Notes: a model not told the origin generated them from the letters alone. Shown: positions 1-10,588, numbered from the stretch's first letter. The stretch: 64,000 nt of DNA from Pycnococcus provasolii (GCA_049487715.1 CP150559.1:1-64000), one strand, 5' to 3'. Made by a program: numbers and translations.

Positions 1-308
1 TAACCCTAACCCTAACCCTAACCCTAACCCTAACCCTAACCCTAACCCTAACCCTAACCCTAACCCTAACCCTAACCCTAACCCTAACCCTAACCCTAAC
101 CCTAACCCTAACCCTAACCCTAACCCTAACCCTAACCCTAACCCTAACCCTAACCCTAACCCTAACCCTAACCCTAACCCTAACCCTAACCCTAACCCTA
201 ACCCTAACCCTGTAAAGGTATCTAACCCTAACCCTAACCCTAACCCTAACCCTAACCCTGTAACCCTAATTGTAACCCTAATTGTAACCCTAATTGTAAC
301 CCTAATTG
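1..308. repeat. Chromosome-end telomere repeat and degenerate junction
   Basis: Perfect TAACCC repeats run from base 1 to about 210 and, after a short break (TGTAAAGGTATC), to about 258. They then become four degenerate TGTAACCCTAAT units ending near 308. The C-rich strand reads 5' to 3' into the chromosome, as expected at a left end. The repeat is the TTAGGG type shared by animals, fungi and several algal and protist lineages, so it does not fix the taxon. Confidence 0.98.
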
Positions 309-486
309 CCAGGCTGGCAGTTTGACCCACATGTTGAAAAAAAAATTTCGCCTCCGGTATGCGGACGACCGTCGGCCAGCGTCGTGCAGAACGAAGCCAA
401 TAACAACAGCCATTTTTTTCACCCGCCGTTTCCGGCGATATCTTGTCATATCACCAAGTAGCGCGGTAATGTTATGTTGTTAAAAG

Positions 487-1370
487 TTATGGCCGCAAGG
501 CTCCCGAAGATTTTAGGTGATACTTTGTAGGGTCCGCCAGGGTAACGGCCGCCTCCCTCTGTGTGATTTTTCCTGCGAGGTAGTTGTTGACGACGACAGG
601 GCACACGAATGGGAGGTCTCTCTTGAACTCGAACTGTTCTTCCTCCGCCGCTTCGCACCACTTCCCGTGATCCTTTCTGAACCAGTCGCTCAGCACCGTG
701 TGAAAGAGGTGGTACAGGCTGCCTGCGCTGAATGTATCAGGAAATGCCTGTGGCACAATGGCGTTGCCTTTCACGCTCCAACTCTTTGCGATCTTGCTAG
801 CGCTGATGCTCATGCTCACGCTTCATCTCTTAGAGGAGTAACTTTAAAGTTATGTCGACGGCGGCCTCGAGCGCGTATGCGTATCCGTCGTCTGTTTAGT
901 GCTAGAGTGAGTAAAAAAAAAAAAAACGGAAAGAAAGGCGAAGTTGAACATGCAAACAAGCGAACGTGAAAGCGTTGAGGACGTGCTTTGTCGCCGTTGT
1001 CGTTGCCGCCGTCGTCAGAAAGAGGCACATTAACAAAAAAGTGGGCATCACTTTTATAATAGTGCGGCAGCACTCCGCCTTTATTTATTAAAAACGCGAC
1101 AACTTCTGCTTCACTCGACGTGGTGTCGTCTTGTACTTTCTGCGGCGTAAAAGTCAAGTCCATGACTTGCTTGCCCTTCCGTGAAGTGTCATTGCCCTCG
1201 GAGAGCAGGTCTGTGCGAGCTTCGTCGGGAGTGTCTTGATGAGCTTGAGACTGCACGCCATCGTGCGCAACATGTCGCTTCTTCTTCGGCCGCCCTGCTC
1301 CACTTCCGCTTTCTCCTCCCGCACCTGCGGCATGCGGCCGGCCTGCGGCCGGCTTCGTGCGAGGCGGCAT
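487..1370 (-). CDS. Subtelomeric hypothetical protein(s), possibly spliced
   Basis: Two minus-strand open segments face the centre of the chromosome. The upstream one starts at an ATG at 1370 and encodes a basic Lys/Arg/Ala-rich N-terminus followed by a more ordered stretch with 'VVAFLINKGG' and 'HFFVNVPLSDDGG'. The downstream one, 819 to 487, encodes about 110 residues with 'SLYHLFHTVLSDWF'. They could be one gene joined by an intron: the pyrimidine-rich stretch around 905-965 ends in a plausible CTAG acceptor, but no CTAAC branch site was located. I do not recognise either part. The long poly-pyrimidine leader upstream of 1370 looks non-coding. Two separate short genes or decayed sequence are equally possible. 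Confidence 0.25.
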
Positions 1371-1763
1371 GCGAGCTGCTGGGCGGCGACACAGACATAG
1401 GCGCACAGACAGGCGCACACACACAGGCGCCACCGACAGACGGAGGAAATGAAATGAAGAGGTGAGAATGCGAGCTGAAAAGGGGAGGAGAAAGGGAGAG
1501 AGGGAGAGAGGGAGAGAGGAGAAAGGGAGAGAGGAGCCTACGCCACTCTGATATTTTTGCTTCAATCCTGTGGGGCCTATGAGACAACCTAAGAAGGTGG
1601 TCTTTCTTTCTTTCTTTCTTTTTTGGTGATTTCCTTTTTTTTTAATTTCCACTATCGCTTCCCTCATGGACGAAAATGTTAGGTCCATCCAGGAAGAGAT
1701 CCGCCACTTCCCCTGTGGTACGAATCCCCTACCTATAAGAACGCGGGCCGAGATTCTGCCTGA

Positions 1764-3221
1764 GGGAGGGACATTGTCGTTCCTCTCGAGAACCTTTTGC
1801 TTGGCAACGCGAACTCTGTGCGTGGAACGGCGTCACTCAACGCGCTGCGAACGCTCAGCGAGATTCCTGGGCAGCAGCAGCCTCCCACGAACGAAGAGTC
1901 CAGCAACAGCCAACTCGTGACATTCGGACGACGACGGCGGCGGCGGCGGCGGCGACACCTCAGCCAGGAGCAAAACTCCACCGGTGATGCCGGTGTTGCG
2001 CTTTGGCTGTGGGACACCATCACCGTGCAGGACGACGCAGGCACGGGTGCCGCCTTTCTCGTCGACGACATACGCCTGCTTGCCGAGGATGATGGTGGAT
2101 TGAAAGCCTTGAATCCGTCGCTCGTTCCGGAGTCCGTCGACAGCTCAACCACGACCGTGGTGCCAGCAGCAACCGAAGCACAGAGGACTCCGCCACTCAG
2201 CAGACGTCCTTGGCTCATCGCCGTGATTGTGGGCCTTGCCGCTATGGTGTGCTTTTTCGTCGTGGGCATCGCGGTTCTAGTTGTGAAGCGACGCGAGGAA
2301 ACTGGACGTGGGAAGCATACATCCACGGCAGACGAGGTGCGCGGCGCGATGACGGAACTTGGGGTGAACATAGGCGACATGTTCGAGGACATGGGAGGAG
2401 GCGTGTCGCGCGCTGTACCGCATCCTCGCAGCACGAACAAGGAACGCACGGATAGCAAGCAGCCACCGGGCTGGTACTCGCCACACGACGAAGTTCCGTA
2501 CGCCGAACGACGCACGTCACTCAGCCCAGCCACCGGCAGGGCGTGCTGCTTTGCAAGACATGCAGATTTCAAGAACGTCGACTCGTTCTTGAAGTACGAA
2601 ACACCCGCCACCGCCGTCGCGCAGCAGACAGCTCACAACAACGACAACAACATGACGGATCGCTCGCTCAATTCTGACGAGCGACGGGCACTTGACGAGA
2701 TTCTTGCGGGCGAGTGGCGTGGTGGTGGCACGAGCATGACCGCGGCGACGTCGACGACCACGGAACCACGGCGAGACGACGATCGTGTCGAAGATGACGA
2801 ACTTCACGAGATCCACGACCAGGCACTCTGGCACCTCGACATCGCCGAGGCGAAGCGTCGCGATGCGGAGGCTGTCCGCGTCGAGGCGGATCGCGTCGAG
2901 TCGGGAGAGCAGCTGGCGAGCGTTCGCGCTTCGGTGGACGACGACGACGACGCGGAGGCGGCAAGCGTGGAGACGGACGACAGCGAGGTGGGCGTCAAGC
3001 TTACATTCCGCGAAGCTGCCGTCGACGATGGTTCGCCGCACGCACAGGCGGCTCTGCTGCGACGGCAATCGGATGCACTTCGTGCGGCGGCGAAGGTGTA
3101 CGAGAGTGAGGGTGAGAGACTGCTTCAGATTTGGTCTGCACGACTTCAGGATCGGGACGGCGATGACGACGACGACGACGACAACAACAACAACATTCAT
3201 AATATTTTGAAAAAACAATGA
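1764..3221 (+). CDS. Single-pass membrane hypothetical protein, 5' end undefined
   Basis: The reading frame is open from 1764, but the first ATG lies inside the membrane segment, so the true start must sit in an upstream exon or at a non-ATG codon. The N-terminal half has an Arg run coded by CGG repeats and an ectodomain-like stretch with NST and acidic residues. A strong membrane helix of about 25 hydrophobic residues lies at nt 2200-2280 and is followed by a Lys/Arg stop-transfer segment. The remaining roughly 300 residues are charged and Ala/Asp/Glu-rich with a coiled-coil tendency, ending in Asp and Asn homopolymers. No enzymatic motif is visible. It resembles a type I membrane protein with a cytoplasmic coiled-coil tail. 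Function unknown. Confidence 0.5.
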   Translation, partial: GRDIVVPLENLLLGNANSVRGTASLNALRTLSEIPGQQQPPTNEESSNSQLVTFGRRRRRRRRRHLSQEQNSTGDAGVALWLWDTITVQDDAGTGAAFLVDDIRLLAEDDGGLKALNPSLVPESVDSSTTTVVPAATEAQRTPPLSRRPWLIAVIVGLAAMVCFFVVGIAVLVVKRREETGRGKHTSTADEVRGAMTELGVNIGDMFEDMGGGVSRAVPHPRSTNKERTDSKQPPGWYSPHDEVPYAERRTSLSPATGRACCFARHADFKNVDSFLKYETPATAVAQQTAHNNDNNMTDRSLNSDERRALDEILAGEWRGGGTSMTAATSTTTEPRRDDDRVEDDELHEIHDQALWHLDIAEAKRRDAEAVRVEADRVESGEQLASVRASVDDDDDAEAASVETDDSEVGVKLTFREAAVDDGSPHAQAALLRRQSDALRAAAKVYESEGERLLQIWSARLQDRDGDDDDDDDNNNNIHNILKKQ

Positions 3222-3480
3222 TTTGATCATTATAACGTATGCAATGTAACAACAACAACAACCATGATATCTAGTATGTGATTGCGAAGAAGCCAGACAG
3301 GAGGTTCAGACGTCTGCCCATTCCCCAGAGCCTCGTTCCGCTCCTCCTCCTTTTCCTTCTTCCAATCTTCCCCTCCCCTTCCCCCCTCCGTCCTTTCCCA
3401 GCTGTCATTCTTTCATTCTTTCATCATTAGGTACGCGCCGCCACAGCAACAAGAGCAACAGCAACGACACTTACGCCGCC

Positions 3481-4773
3481 ATGGGCGTGCGCAAACACAT
3501 ACAACAAAAAGGGACAGTCAAATACCAAATACGTTACCACGTGAAGTTTGGTAGTAGGTCGTGCACGGACTTTTTTTATGTGTGCTGTGGGAGTTTTGGA
3601 TACATATTCCAAAACTCCAAAACACTTGTCGACAATGCAGAGAAGATCATTCACATCGCGCATGATATAGTCGACCTCATGCGAACGCGACTTTGGAGGC
3701 CGTGTAGCGGTGACGTGGCAGCATCAACCGCAGCAGGCGGGATTCAGATGTACGACAGGGATCTAACATTGACATTGCTCAAGAAACTCGTTTCCACTGA
3801 TTACGCCACTTTAAACGCTCTACAAATCGACGACGCGCACGACAACGTCAAAACGTTGATCCATGCATGTGTGGAGGCGGCGGCCGCACTTTGGCTTTCA
3901 TAGACGGACGCCGCACTTGCGACAAAATTTTCGCACACGATGTACCTTCATCGATGGGCGCATCTGCCGGTGGGTTCGGTACCGCCGCCGCCGCCGCCAA
4001 CCGCACCACCTTTGGTAATCACTCCACCCGTCATTCGCCTCCCCACCCAAGACGAGAAGGTTACGGAGATTCAAGCACATGAGATTATCCTTCCGAATCG
4101 ATCGTACAGCAACAGCAACGGCAACGGCAACAACAACGGCAACAGCAACAGCGCCAACAACGACGAGCCGCATCGCGAGGGTGCACTGCAACGCTACAAC
4201 ACGTTGCAACCGCCTCGGGTACCACTCGGCCATTATCATCAGTATCACATGGACGTGCCACCATGGATAATGGCCGAGATGGAAACAGCAATGCGCTTCG
4301 CCCGACGAGCGTCGCGATACAGCTCGCGATCGAAACTTGAGTTTTACCCCGACTCAAGCTTTGGCATGTTTCGCGGATTGAACGCAGTCATCAAGGCTAT
4401 CCAGGCGCACTTCAAGTGCGGCGATTTTGTTCGCGCTCAACTCAATCTCAACAGCTTCTACCATCATCCGCATTGGGACCCGAAGACGAAAGGCACGCTG
4501 ACCATCGTGCTGAGCGTTGGCGCGCCAGCATGGTTCTTGTGGTGTGGGCGCATCTACCTTATCAAGGCTGGCACGCTGCTCACATGGACGGAGGAGCAGC
4601 AGGAGATTCACGGGATTCTCACGCGCGAGATCCTAGGCTTTGATGCGTGGAATGAGTGGTGGAACTCGCTCTCGTACGACGAGCGCGAGCAGGAAGCCCG
4701 CGCGTCATTCGCGATGAGCTTTAAGCTCTTACCGGAGACGGTAACGGGAGGTGGTGAAGGCGGTTTTCTTTGA
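3481..4773 (+). CDS. Subtelomeric hypothetical protein with a decayed paralogue at 22.1 kb
   Basis: The better-supported part runs from an ATG at 3940 to 4773 (277 residues): a Pro-rich start, an Asn/Gly/Ser low-complexity run, then a conserved domain with 'AHFKCGDFVRAQLNLNSFYH' and 'LLTWTEEQQEIHGILTRE'. The conserved domain is duplicated in scrambled order at 22.1-22.6 kb, so this is a small dispersed family. An upstream open frame from 3481 is in the same phase and ends in TAG at 3901. A GT-AG segment at 3847-3903 (57 nt) would remove that stop and fuse the two, but it lacks a CTAAC branch motif, so the first exon is only a proposal. The domain is not one I recognise. Confidence 0.5.
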
Positions 4774-4873
4774 TTTTGTAACAATCAAAGCATTTTTGTT
4801 GTTGTTCTCCAATTATGTTGTTGCTGTTGTTGTTGTTGTGAATTAAAATGATGATAGATGATGATGATTATCC

Positions 4874-5811
4874 TCACAATGATGATGATGTCGTCGTCGT
4901 CGTTGTTTGTTGTAATGAATGTTGCATGATGATGACGACGCGCGGAACCACATCGTGCTCCGTGACGTGGCGCGTGTCCTTTGATCGGTTCGCGCGGATG
5001 TGCTCGCGCATCGTCCACTTGATGTCCAGGTGCTGCGCCCATAGTCCGTCGTCCACCATCGCGTACAGGTGCGTGACGTTTGTCTGTGGGATGGCGTCAA
5101 CCATGCGCCTCCACACGCCGACAGTCACCTGGTCGGGGTAGTCGCCGACGTTGAGCGCCCAGATAGCACCCTCCTTCAGCACCTCCACGAGGCGGTCCAA
5201 CACAGCATCGCACATGCCAAGCCCGAACGCCTGCATGTAAAGCACCTCACCACCGCGCGCTTGCCGCTGAGCGCATCGAGAACGCGCAGAAGCACGCACG
5301 CGCCTGCATCCGTGGGCAAGAAGTGCTTCATGTGGAGCACTTGCAACTCCTCGTTGTCCAACTTATCCTCGGCGAGCATAGCCAGGAGCCTGCCCTGGTA
5401 CCAACCTCGTACCGTCGGCAAGCTCTCCATCCTTGCTCCTCCAGGTCGCCACGGAACCAACATTTGAACATCCGTCGTCGACATTCGCATGCACCACGAG
5501 CACCACCGGAGGCAAGCCGTCTTGCGCGCAGACGTCGTTGACGAAGCTCAAATGAGCCATGGGAATCTCAGCCGGCACTTCGAAAGTCTCACCCGGGGCA
5601 AGCTTGGGAGAAGTCGCCGTCGACACGGGTACGCTGCACCCGCTGCTCTCGGCGCGTGCATTCGCGAAGCACATGTGCTCCGATACGTCGAAGTTTGACG
5701 TGCTCTCCTCTCCCGTGTGTGTGGGTGCATCGCTTGGTGCTCCTCCACCGCAACGACGTCGTCAAACTGCGCTGCGCTTCCATGAACTCTCCTGCTGGTA
5801 CCGCTTGGCAA
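4874..5811 (-). pseudogene. Decayed gene with single-base frameshifts
   Basis: Minus-strand coding-like segments follow each other in different frames: about 5811-5560, 5674-5460, 5490-5255 and 5299-4874. Their products read on sensibly across each break (for example '...VLDALSGKRA' continues as 'GGEVLYMQAFGLG'), and each join needs only a one-base shift rather than an intron. The 3' part has 'ALNVGDYP' and 'TNVTHLYAMVDDGLW', which resemble a repeat-type protein of unknown function seen in algal genomes (recalled similarity, not checked). The location in the subtelomere fits a decaying copy. Sequencing indels are an alternative. Confidence 0.5.
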
Positions 5812-6242
5812 GGGAATGATATGGGGCGGTAAGAGAAATATACAGCTAGTTGGATGGGGTTTGTCCCCTTTCCCCTTTTATCAAACTATCACCTGGTTGG
5901 GAGGGTGGAACAGGAGAAAGAGTGTCGTGTTTCTACCCAAACCCTACTACCTTAGGGTGTAATCATTGTATAGTGGGCGTACAGGTCGAGAAACCTCGGC
6001 TCGTCCTAACGGAGAGTTACTACCATGATGCTCAGGAGCTTCCAAGGGGGGAAAAAAAGAGGGAAAGAAAGAAAGAAAGGGTTTTACCACCTTCTCAGCT
6101 TGGCAACACAACCAACACCCTTGTACATACAGGGACAGAGTGGCAATCTGCCCGGTTTATTCATCGTTCAGAAAGAGTTCATCGAGCAGGTCTTGCAAGC
6201 TCACCTTCGTCGCCACCATGTTCTTCTTCTTCGTCCGTGAGT

Positions 6243-6290
6243 GTTTAGGTCGGTTGGTCAGGATGGGCATCCTGACCAATGGACCTAAAC
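6243..6290. repeat. Imperfect 23-bp hairpin
   Basis: The arm 6243-6265 is complementary to 6268-6290 at 21 of 23 positions with a 2-nt loop. The right half contains CATCCTGACCAATGGACC. This is strong enough to extrude or to fold in RNA. It is the first of three adjacent inverted repeats. Confidence 0.85.
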
Positions 6291-6462
6291 TCCCGACTAG
6301 GGATTCTTGCAAAAGGTCACCTTATTTTTAAGGGCGAGATGCGTTGGTGCCTTGCCCTTCCCGCAAGACCGCTTCCAAATACCGACAAGGGGCGTTGAGT
6401 GGAGCCGTAAGGCGGGGTACCTTGTTGAACATTGAACAACATAACTTCCCGCATCTCCTTTT

Positions 6463-6531
6463 TGGAGGTGTCTTTTTCCACCAAAAAAGACACCTCCAGG
6501 GAGATCCTCCAGGGTCTCTTTTCGAGACCCT
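6463..6531. repeat. Two adjacent perfect hairpins
   Basis: Arms 6463-6477 and 6484-6498 (TGGAGGTGTCTTTTT and its complement) pair over 15 bp with a 6-nt loop. Immediately after, AGGGTCTC at 6511-6518 pairs with GAGACCCT at 6524-6531 with a 5-nt loop. Neither has an obvious gene context. A MITE-like remnant or a small structured RNA are possible readings. Confidence 0.8.
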
Positions 6532-6885
6532 CGACCTAAAGCTCTCGAGAGAAAGCGCAAAATTCCCTCCCGACCTACCCCCCCCCCCCCCTTCCTCCCG
6601 GTAACCTTCTCAATCGCATTAAATTCCCTTTGAAGGGTGATAATTCTTAAATAGCATGCTCGGCGAGCACAACAATTGAGCGAAGGAGGGGGCCTCGGGA
6701 ACACAGAAATGATTTTTTCTGAAAAAAAAAGTGAACTTTATTTGTAACGTTTTTAGTCTTTTCGTTAAATTATTAAAACCCTCGATGATGCCCTAAGGAG
6801 GAAAGTGGGATTTTGGGTTTTGCCGCAAAGATTAGGGGTTTAGCGGCCACCCGGCCAGCATCACAGCTCAATCACGCCCTCAGCA

Positions 6886-7030
6886 ATGGCAACCATACCA
6901 CTGGACGGGATGCGCCTTCTTCACATGCGAATGGCACATTTCTCCAGCAAGAAAATACGCAAATCCATTCAAATGGGCGCTAAGTTCGGCAAAGCCGACA
7001 AGGCACTCACTGAACACACGCACAAGCCGA
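6886..7030 (+). mobile_element. Possible copia-type retrotransposon fragment (GAG-pre-integrase-like)
   Basis: The frame from ATG 6886 encodes 'MRLLHMRMAHFSSKKIRKSI' followed by 'QMGAKFG'. The pattern H-x-R-x-x-H followed by a basic stretch and M-G resembles the GAG-pre-integrase domain that precedes integrase in Ty1/copia elements. No integrase or reverse transcriptase follows and the rest is low-complexity Ser/Thr, so at most this is a truncated remnant. It abuts the inverted repeat that begins at 7114. Confidence 0.35.
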
Positions 7031-7113
7031 CAGCGGCCAGCTGTACAGGCGGCTCTAGTACATCACCGGCACTAGCAACTCCCTCCAGCAAAGTCCTTCA
7101 CCGGCTCCAGCAC

Positions 7114-7820
7114 CGCAAAAAAAAAACTCTCGTGATGAGAGGAAGAATCCGTAGACGCATATTGGCGTATTAGCTATTGAGAGAATAGTGGGTTAGAATG
7201 TATTTCTTATTTTTTTGTTGGAAATGTATGTCGAATAGGTAACTCACGACCACGCCTGAGGAAGTAAAAACGTCAGAAAATGTGCGAATTGTCGATGTGA
7301 CGATAAATGTGATCGGAAAAGAGGCGTACTCTGACCAACTGAGCTAAGGGAGCTTTAGTTTGATACTCCCTACCCGGCTCGAACGGATGACCTTGGACTT
7401 GCAATGTCGTGTTGATAATGCTTGCCCGGGAGAGGTACACAGCCAATATCGTGCTGGCGTGCTGCATGCAATTTGCAGCAAGTTGTTTCGGCGAGAAGAG
7501 CGAACGAGCGAACGCGCCGCGCACCTGCTTCAAGGCATTACCCTAAATTTATAAAACGTGCACACGGCCAGCCACACAGCAGCACCACTCAAGGAAAACC
7601 ATTCAGATGCCCGTCTCGCGGCCGAACCAGGGCGACGCGCTTCTCACTGACACAGGCGTGACGGGTGCAAACAAGAACACGCTCGCGCTACCAGGCACCG
7701 GCCGTGACCTCGTGCCCTTTTTCACGCCAGGAACGACGCAGTTGAACCACGAGGTGCGCGTCGACGAAACGACGCGCGCGCCCGCCGTCGTCGTAGCACC
7801 TGGACCACAACAACCACTAG
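7114..7820 (+). repeat. Inverted duplication, copy A
   Basis: This segment matches the reverse complement of 15874-16520 with high identity apart from a replaced block (7153-7243 versus about 16456-16484) and small indels. It spans a permuted tRNA-like sequence, the promoter and the first 65 or so codons of the decapping-activator-like gene at 7607. Copy B lacks the rest of the gene, so copy A is the likely source. Confidence 0.9.
7322..7388 (-). other. Permuted tRNA-like sequence, copy A
   Basis: On the minus strand a T-arm (ATCCG, loop TTCGAGC, CGGGT) and a 3' acceptor strand AGGGAGT plus A lie 10 nt upstream of a 5' acceptor strand GCTCCCT and a D-arm with a box A (TAGCTCAGTTGG). The acceptor halves are complementary over 7 bp with one G-U pair. 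This order is that of a circularly permuted tRNA gene. A convincing anticodon stem was not found, so it may be a decayed or derived copy. Confidence 0.45.
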
Positions 7821-8434
7821 CAACATTGCAGCAAACAAAAAAGCAGCCTGGCAAAAAAAAGTCGTCAAAGAAGCAACTCGATCCTTCTGCAGCAGCAGCT
7901 CATGATGAAGACGACGCAACCACAACAACCAAGACATTCTCGTTTGCGCAAGTTCAAAGAAAAAAGCAGCCACAGCAGCAGCAACAACAGCAGCAGAAAA
8001 AGGGCGAGCGTGCGTGGGCAGGAGGGTCGTTCCAAAACGCGCCAACGCCTGACGAGCTTCCGTTACCGTCGTTTGGCTTCTCTGGAGCAGCCTCACCTCC
8101 ACCACCTCCACCACACGCTCCTCCTCAGCATCAGCCTCCGCCGCCGTTTTACCACCAGCAAGCACCACCGTCAAACGCGGATGCTGGGAACAACCTTCTG
8201 AACATGCTCCGTTCTGGTGGTGGTGGCACACCACCGCAGATGCCACCGCCACCCATGATGCCTGCTCATCACCACCACCACCACATCCCTCCTCATCCTC
8301 ATCCTCATCCTCATCCTCACCACTTACACAACCATCCTCACCTGCAGCAGCACCAATTACCACAACCACCACAACAACAACAAAACGCGGGTGCTGAGCT
8401 GCTTCGCATGCTCCGAGGTGGACAGCCGCAGTAA
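7607..8434 (+). CDS. Probable mRNA-decapping activator (Edc1/PNRC-like motif protein)
   Basis: A 275-residue, largely disordered protein rich in Pro, Gln and His. Near residues 140-160 it has a glycine/aromatic-preceded 'PTPDELPLPSF' block that matches the short Dcp1-binding motif of fungal Edc1/Edc2 and animal PNRC2, which stimulates Dcp1-Dcp2 decapping. Two similar short helices follow, 'NNLLNMLRSG' and 'AELLRMLRGG' at the C-terminus. They look like the leucine-rich helical motifs by which decapping factors bind the Edc3 LSm domain. Homopolymeric Gln, His-Pro and Pro tracts link them. The first 65 or so codons and the promoter are duplicated in inverted orientation at 15.9-16.5 kb. Assignment rests on short motifs, so moderate confidence. 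Confidence 0.6.
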   Translation: MPVSRPNQGDALLTDTGVTGANKNTLALPGTGRDLVPFFTPGTTQLNHEVRVDETTRAPAVVVAPGPQQPLATLQQTKKQPGKKKSSKKQLDPSAAAAHDEDDATTTTKTFSFAQVQRKKQPQQQQQQQQKKGERAWAGGSFQNAPTPDELPLPSFGFSGAASPPPPPPHAPPQHQPPPPFYHQQAPPSNADAGNNLLNMLRSGGGGTPPQMPPPPMMPAHHHHHHIPPHPHPHPHPHHLHNHPHLQQHQLPQPPQQQQNAGAELLRMLRGGQPQ

Positions 8435-8586
8435 AAACAAACAAAAAAATATTTTTTTTCCATCATCATCCGTCAGTTACACACCAAACAGAGCAGGTGT
8501 GTTGTGTGTGTTTACCACCTTTCTTTTATTTTATCCATCATCAGTTCCATTATTTACAGCTTGCTTTTCAACAAAACCACCAAGTT

Positions 8587-9372
8587 CTAAACCAGCAAAA
8601 CAGCGTTGATACACCCTTCATTCTCCGGCACGTTGGTCACCTGCGCGTACTTGCCCCACACAACCTTTCCGCGCGGCGTCACAAGCCCGAGCTCGCTGAC
8701 GTTCACCTCGATGATGGTACCCTTCGTGATGACTCCCAGACCTGTGTACAGCGACCCGTTCGGGTTCTTCTTCACGCCGAGAATCTCGAGCTGGAACGTA
8801 GCCTTCAGCTCCGGGTGCGTGACGTTCGCCTTGTCGAAGCGCAGGCCCGTTGGTCGGATGAAGCGCTCGTACTTGGGCGGCTTTCGCGTAAACGTTGGGC
8901 TGACGTACGTCACCTTCGTGAGCATGCGCTTCCACGCCTTCTTCTTGCGCTTTCCACTGCTCATGACGCGAAACATCTCCTGCTCGCTCACCGGCCTCAC
9001 CTTTGGCAGGGGCACGTCCCACTTGCCAGCCTTCTCCTTCCTCTTCTGCTTCACCGTGTTGCTCAGCACCTTCGCCCTCGCAGCCTCCTCGCGGTCGAGC
9101 AGGTACGCGGGAACCGCCGCGCCTGCATCCTTGTCGCCATCCGCGCGACTTCGCTTCCCCTTCTCCTCGTGCATTGCGATGGTCTTCTTCATCGTAACCT
9201 TCTCCGCGTGCCGCCTCTTGGCGTAGATTTTAGCCTTGATTCCGAGCACCTTTTTGGCGTACTCGGCGCGCTTGTGCGCGGAGCGCGCCTCCTTCTTGCG
9301 CCGCGTCTCCTCGGCGTCGAGTCTCTCGCCATACCGCTTGCGGTGCAGGTCGATGTGGTCGCCCTGCGGCAT
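8587..9372 (-). CDS. NSA2: Ribosome biogenesis protein NSA2 (TINP1 family)
   Basis: A 261-residue protein, matching the family's usual 260. It starts '[19 protein letters not shown]', and the frame extends upstream only through low-complexity non-conserved sequence, which is why the ATG at 9372 was chosen. The N-terminal half is very basic (KKRKKEAR-type nuclear/nucleolar signal). The C-terminal half carries the eS8-like beta-barrel with '[14 protein letters not shown]' and '[20 protein letters not shown]', ending 'INAVLLV' exactly as in yeast and human NSA2. NSA2 acts in the nucleolus in late pre-60S maturation (27SB pre-rRNA processing). It is divergently transcribed from the CID gene at 9659, sharing a 286-bp promoter region. 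Confidence 0.97.
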   Translation of the reverse strand: MPQGDHIDLHRKRYGERLDAEETRRKKEARSAHKRAEYAKKVLGIKAKIYAKRRHAEKVTMKKTIAMHEEKGKRSRADGDKDAGAAVPAYLLDREEAARAKVLSNTVKQKRKEKAGKWDVPLPKVRPVSEQEMFRVMSSGKRKKKAWKRMLTKVTYVSPTFTRKPPKYERFIRPTGLRFDKANVTHPELKATFQLEILGVKKNPNGSLYTGLGVITKGTIIEVNVSELGLVTPRGKVVWGKYAQVTNVPENEGCINAVLLV

Positions 9373-9658
9373 GGCTGCTGCTGCTGTTTGTTGTTGTTTG
9401 TTGTTGTCGAAGGGAGTGTGCGAGAGTGGGTTGAAGGGGGGGAGGAAGGGTGGCGGCCGGGAGAAACCTCGTCGCTCGGTGGGGGAGCGCCTCAGCCCGG
9501 TCAGGGAGTCGGAGGCCTCTCGGAATCGCTCGCTCTCGGAATCACGGAATGAATGAAGGCCCTTCCTTCTTTTCGCCACCCCCCACTTTTCCCACTTCTG
9601 CCCCTGCACGTCACAAAAAGCTCTCCTCATCATTGTCATCATTCTATTCCAACAACAC

Positions 9659-10588
9659 ATGTCGTCGTCGGCACCACCACCACCACCACCCCTCACCTCC
9701 GATGTTGTCCGCTCTCTTCACACGTTAACCGCCTCGCAGTCCTCAATCATCGACGCCGCCACGCAGATACGCAACCTCCCACTCGCGCTCATCCCTGAGC
9801 TCCTCCGTTCCCTTGTTGACATTGCAAAAAACCAACAAACCTCCTGTCTACCGTTCCTCTACCTCGCGAACGAGGTGCTCTTCGCCGCCAAGAGAGACCA
9901 CAACCCTCAAACGGCGAGAGACTGGCACCCGTGCGTGCTGACGCTGCTGCACCGGTTTCCACCAACCGACGAATCAACAACGCGTCGTCTCGTGCACTTC
10001 TGGGTCGAGCAGGGCATATTCGCGCAAGCCGCCGCCGACGTTCTGCTCGCCGCGCTCGACGGACAGCCTGCGCCATCGCCGCCGCCGCCGCCGCCATGGG
10101 CGCCGATGGTGACGCAGGATGCTATGTCGCTTGCCAGCGATGCGGTGGCGTCGGCGACAAGAGTCACCGCATCGCAGGCTCGCAGCACGAAGATGCTGCC
10201 TTCACACCCTGCTGACACGCCGTTTCGTGCGGGGCTCATCCCGTCCCTCGTAAGCAAGACGGGAGGCACGGCGTACACACCTCTGAAGGTTGTCGACGTG
10301 CTTTCAGCAACCAAAATTCAAGACGCCGCAACGCCTGACGCGCGCACGTTAGCCGCACTCGACGCATTCTACCGCGACGTTGCAGATGGACGTGAGGCTT
10401 ACGAGGCTGCGGCGGCTGCGACGGCTCGAGATACCGCAAGGCGCCGCGAGGCGGCTGCGTGGAGAAGGCGTACGGGAGGAGCAGCCGTCGACAGCAACGT
10501 CGCGGCTCGAGGCTACGCGTCCAAGGCGCGCGCCGCAAGCGCCGCGCAGACCGCCGCGAGGTGGAAAGCCTCGCAGCACAATAGGTAG
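9659..10588 (+). CDS. CID-domain protein (RNA polymerase II CTD-interacting, RPRD/Rtt103-like)
   Basis: A 309-residue protein. Residues about 12-145 form a CTD-interacting domain: '[15 protein letters not shown]' corresponds to helix 2 and '[17 protein letters not shown]' to the hallmark FLYLANDV helix, followed by '[13 protein letters not shown]' (the VWxER element). Such domains bind phosphorylated heptad repeats of RNA polymerase II and couple transcription to termination or dephosphorylation. The C-terminal half is Ala/Thr-rich and basic, with a charged helix (residues about 240-300) where RPRD proteins have a coiled coil. No RRM is seen, so it is closer to RPRD1/Rtt103 than to SCAF or Nrd1. 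It starts at an ATG in a 286-bp divergent promoter with NSA2. Confidence 0.8.
   Translation: MSSSAPPPPPPLTSDVVRSLHTLTASQSSIIDAATQIRNLPLALIPELLRSLVDIAKNQQTSCLPFLYLANEVLFAAKRDHNPQTARDWHPCVLTLLHRFPPTDESTTRRLVHFWVEQGIFAQAAADVLLAALDGQPAPSPPPPPPWAPMVTQDAMSLASDAVASATRVTASQARSTKMLPSHPADTPFRAGLIPSLVSKTGGTAYTPLKVVDVLSATKIQDAATPDARTLAALDAFYRDVADGREAYEAAAAATARDTARRREAAAWRRRTGGAAVDSNVAARGYASKARAASAAQTAARWKASQHNR

Larger units (their letters stand above)
5812..6885. other. Intergenic region with a hairpin cluster
   Basis: No convincing gene. A short AAACCCTAC...TTAGGGTG motif pair lies near 5938-5960. Three perfect or near-perfect inverted repeats lie between 6243 and 6531 (separate entries), followed by a 14-C homopolymer near 6577. 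The sequence gttttg...ttaggggttt near 6820-6843 is telomere-like. Confidence 0.6.
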
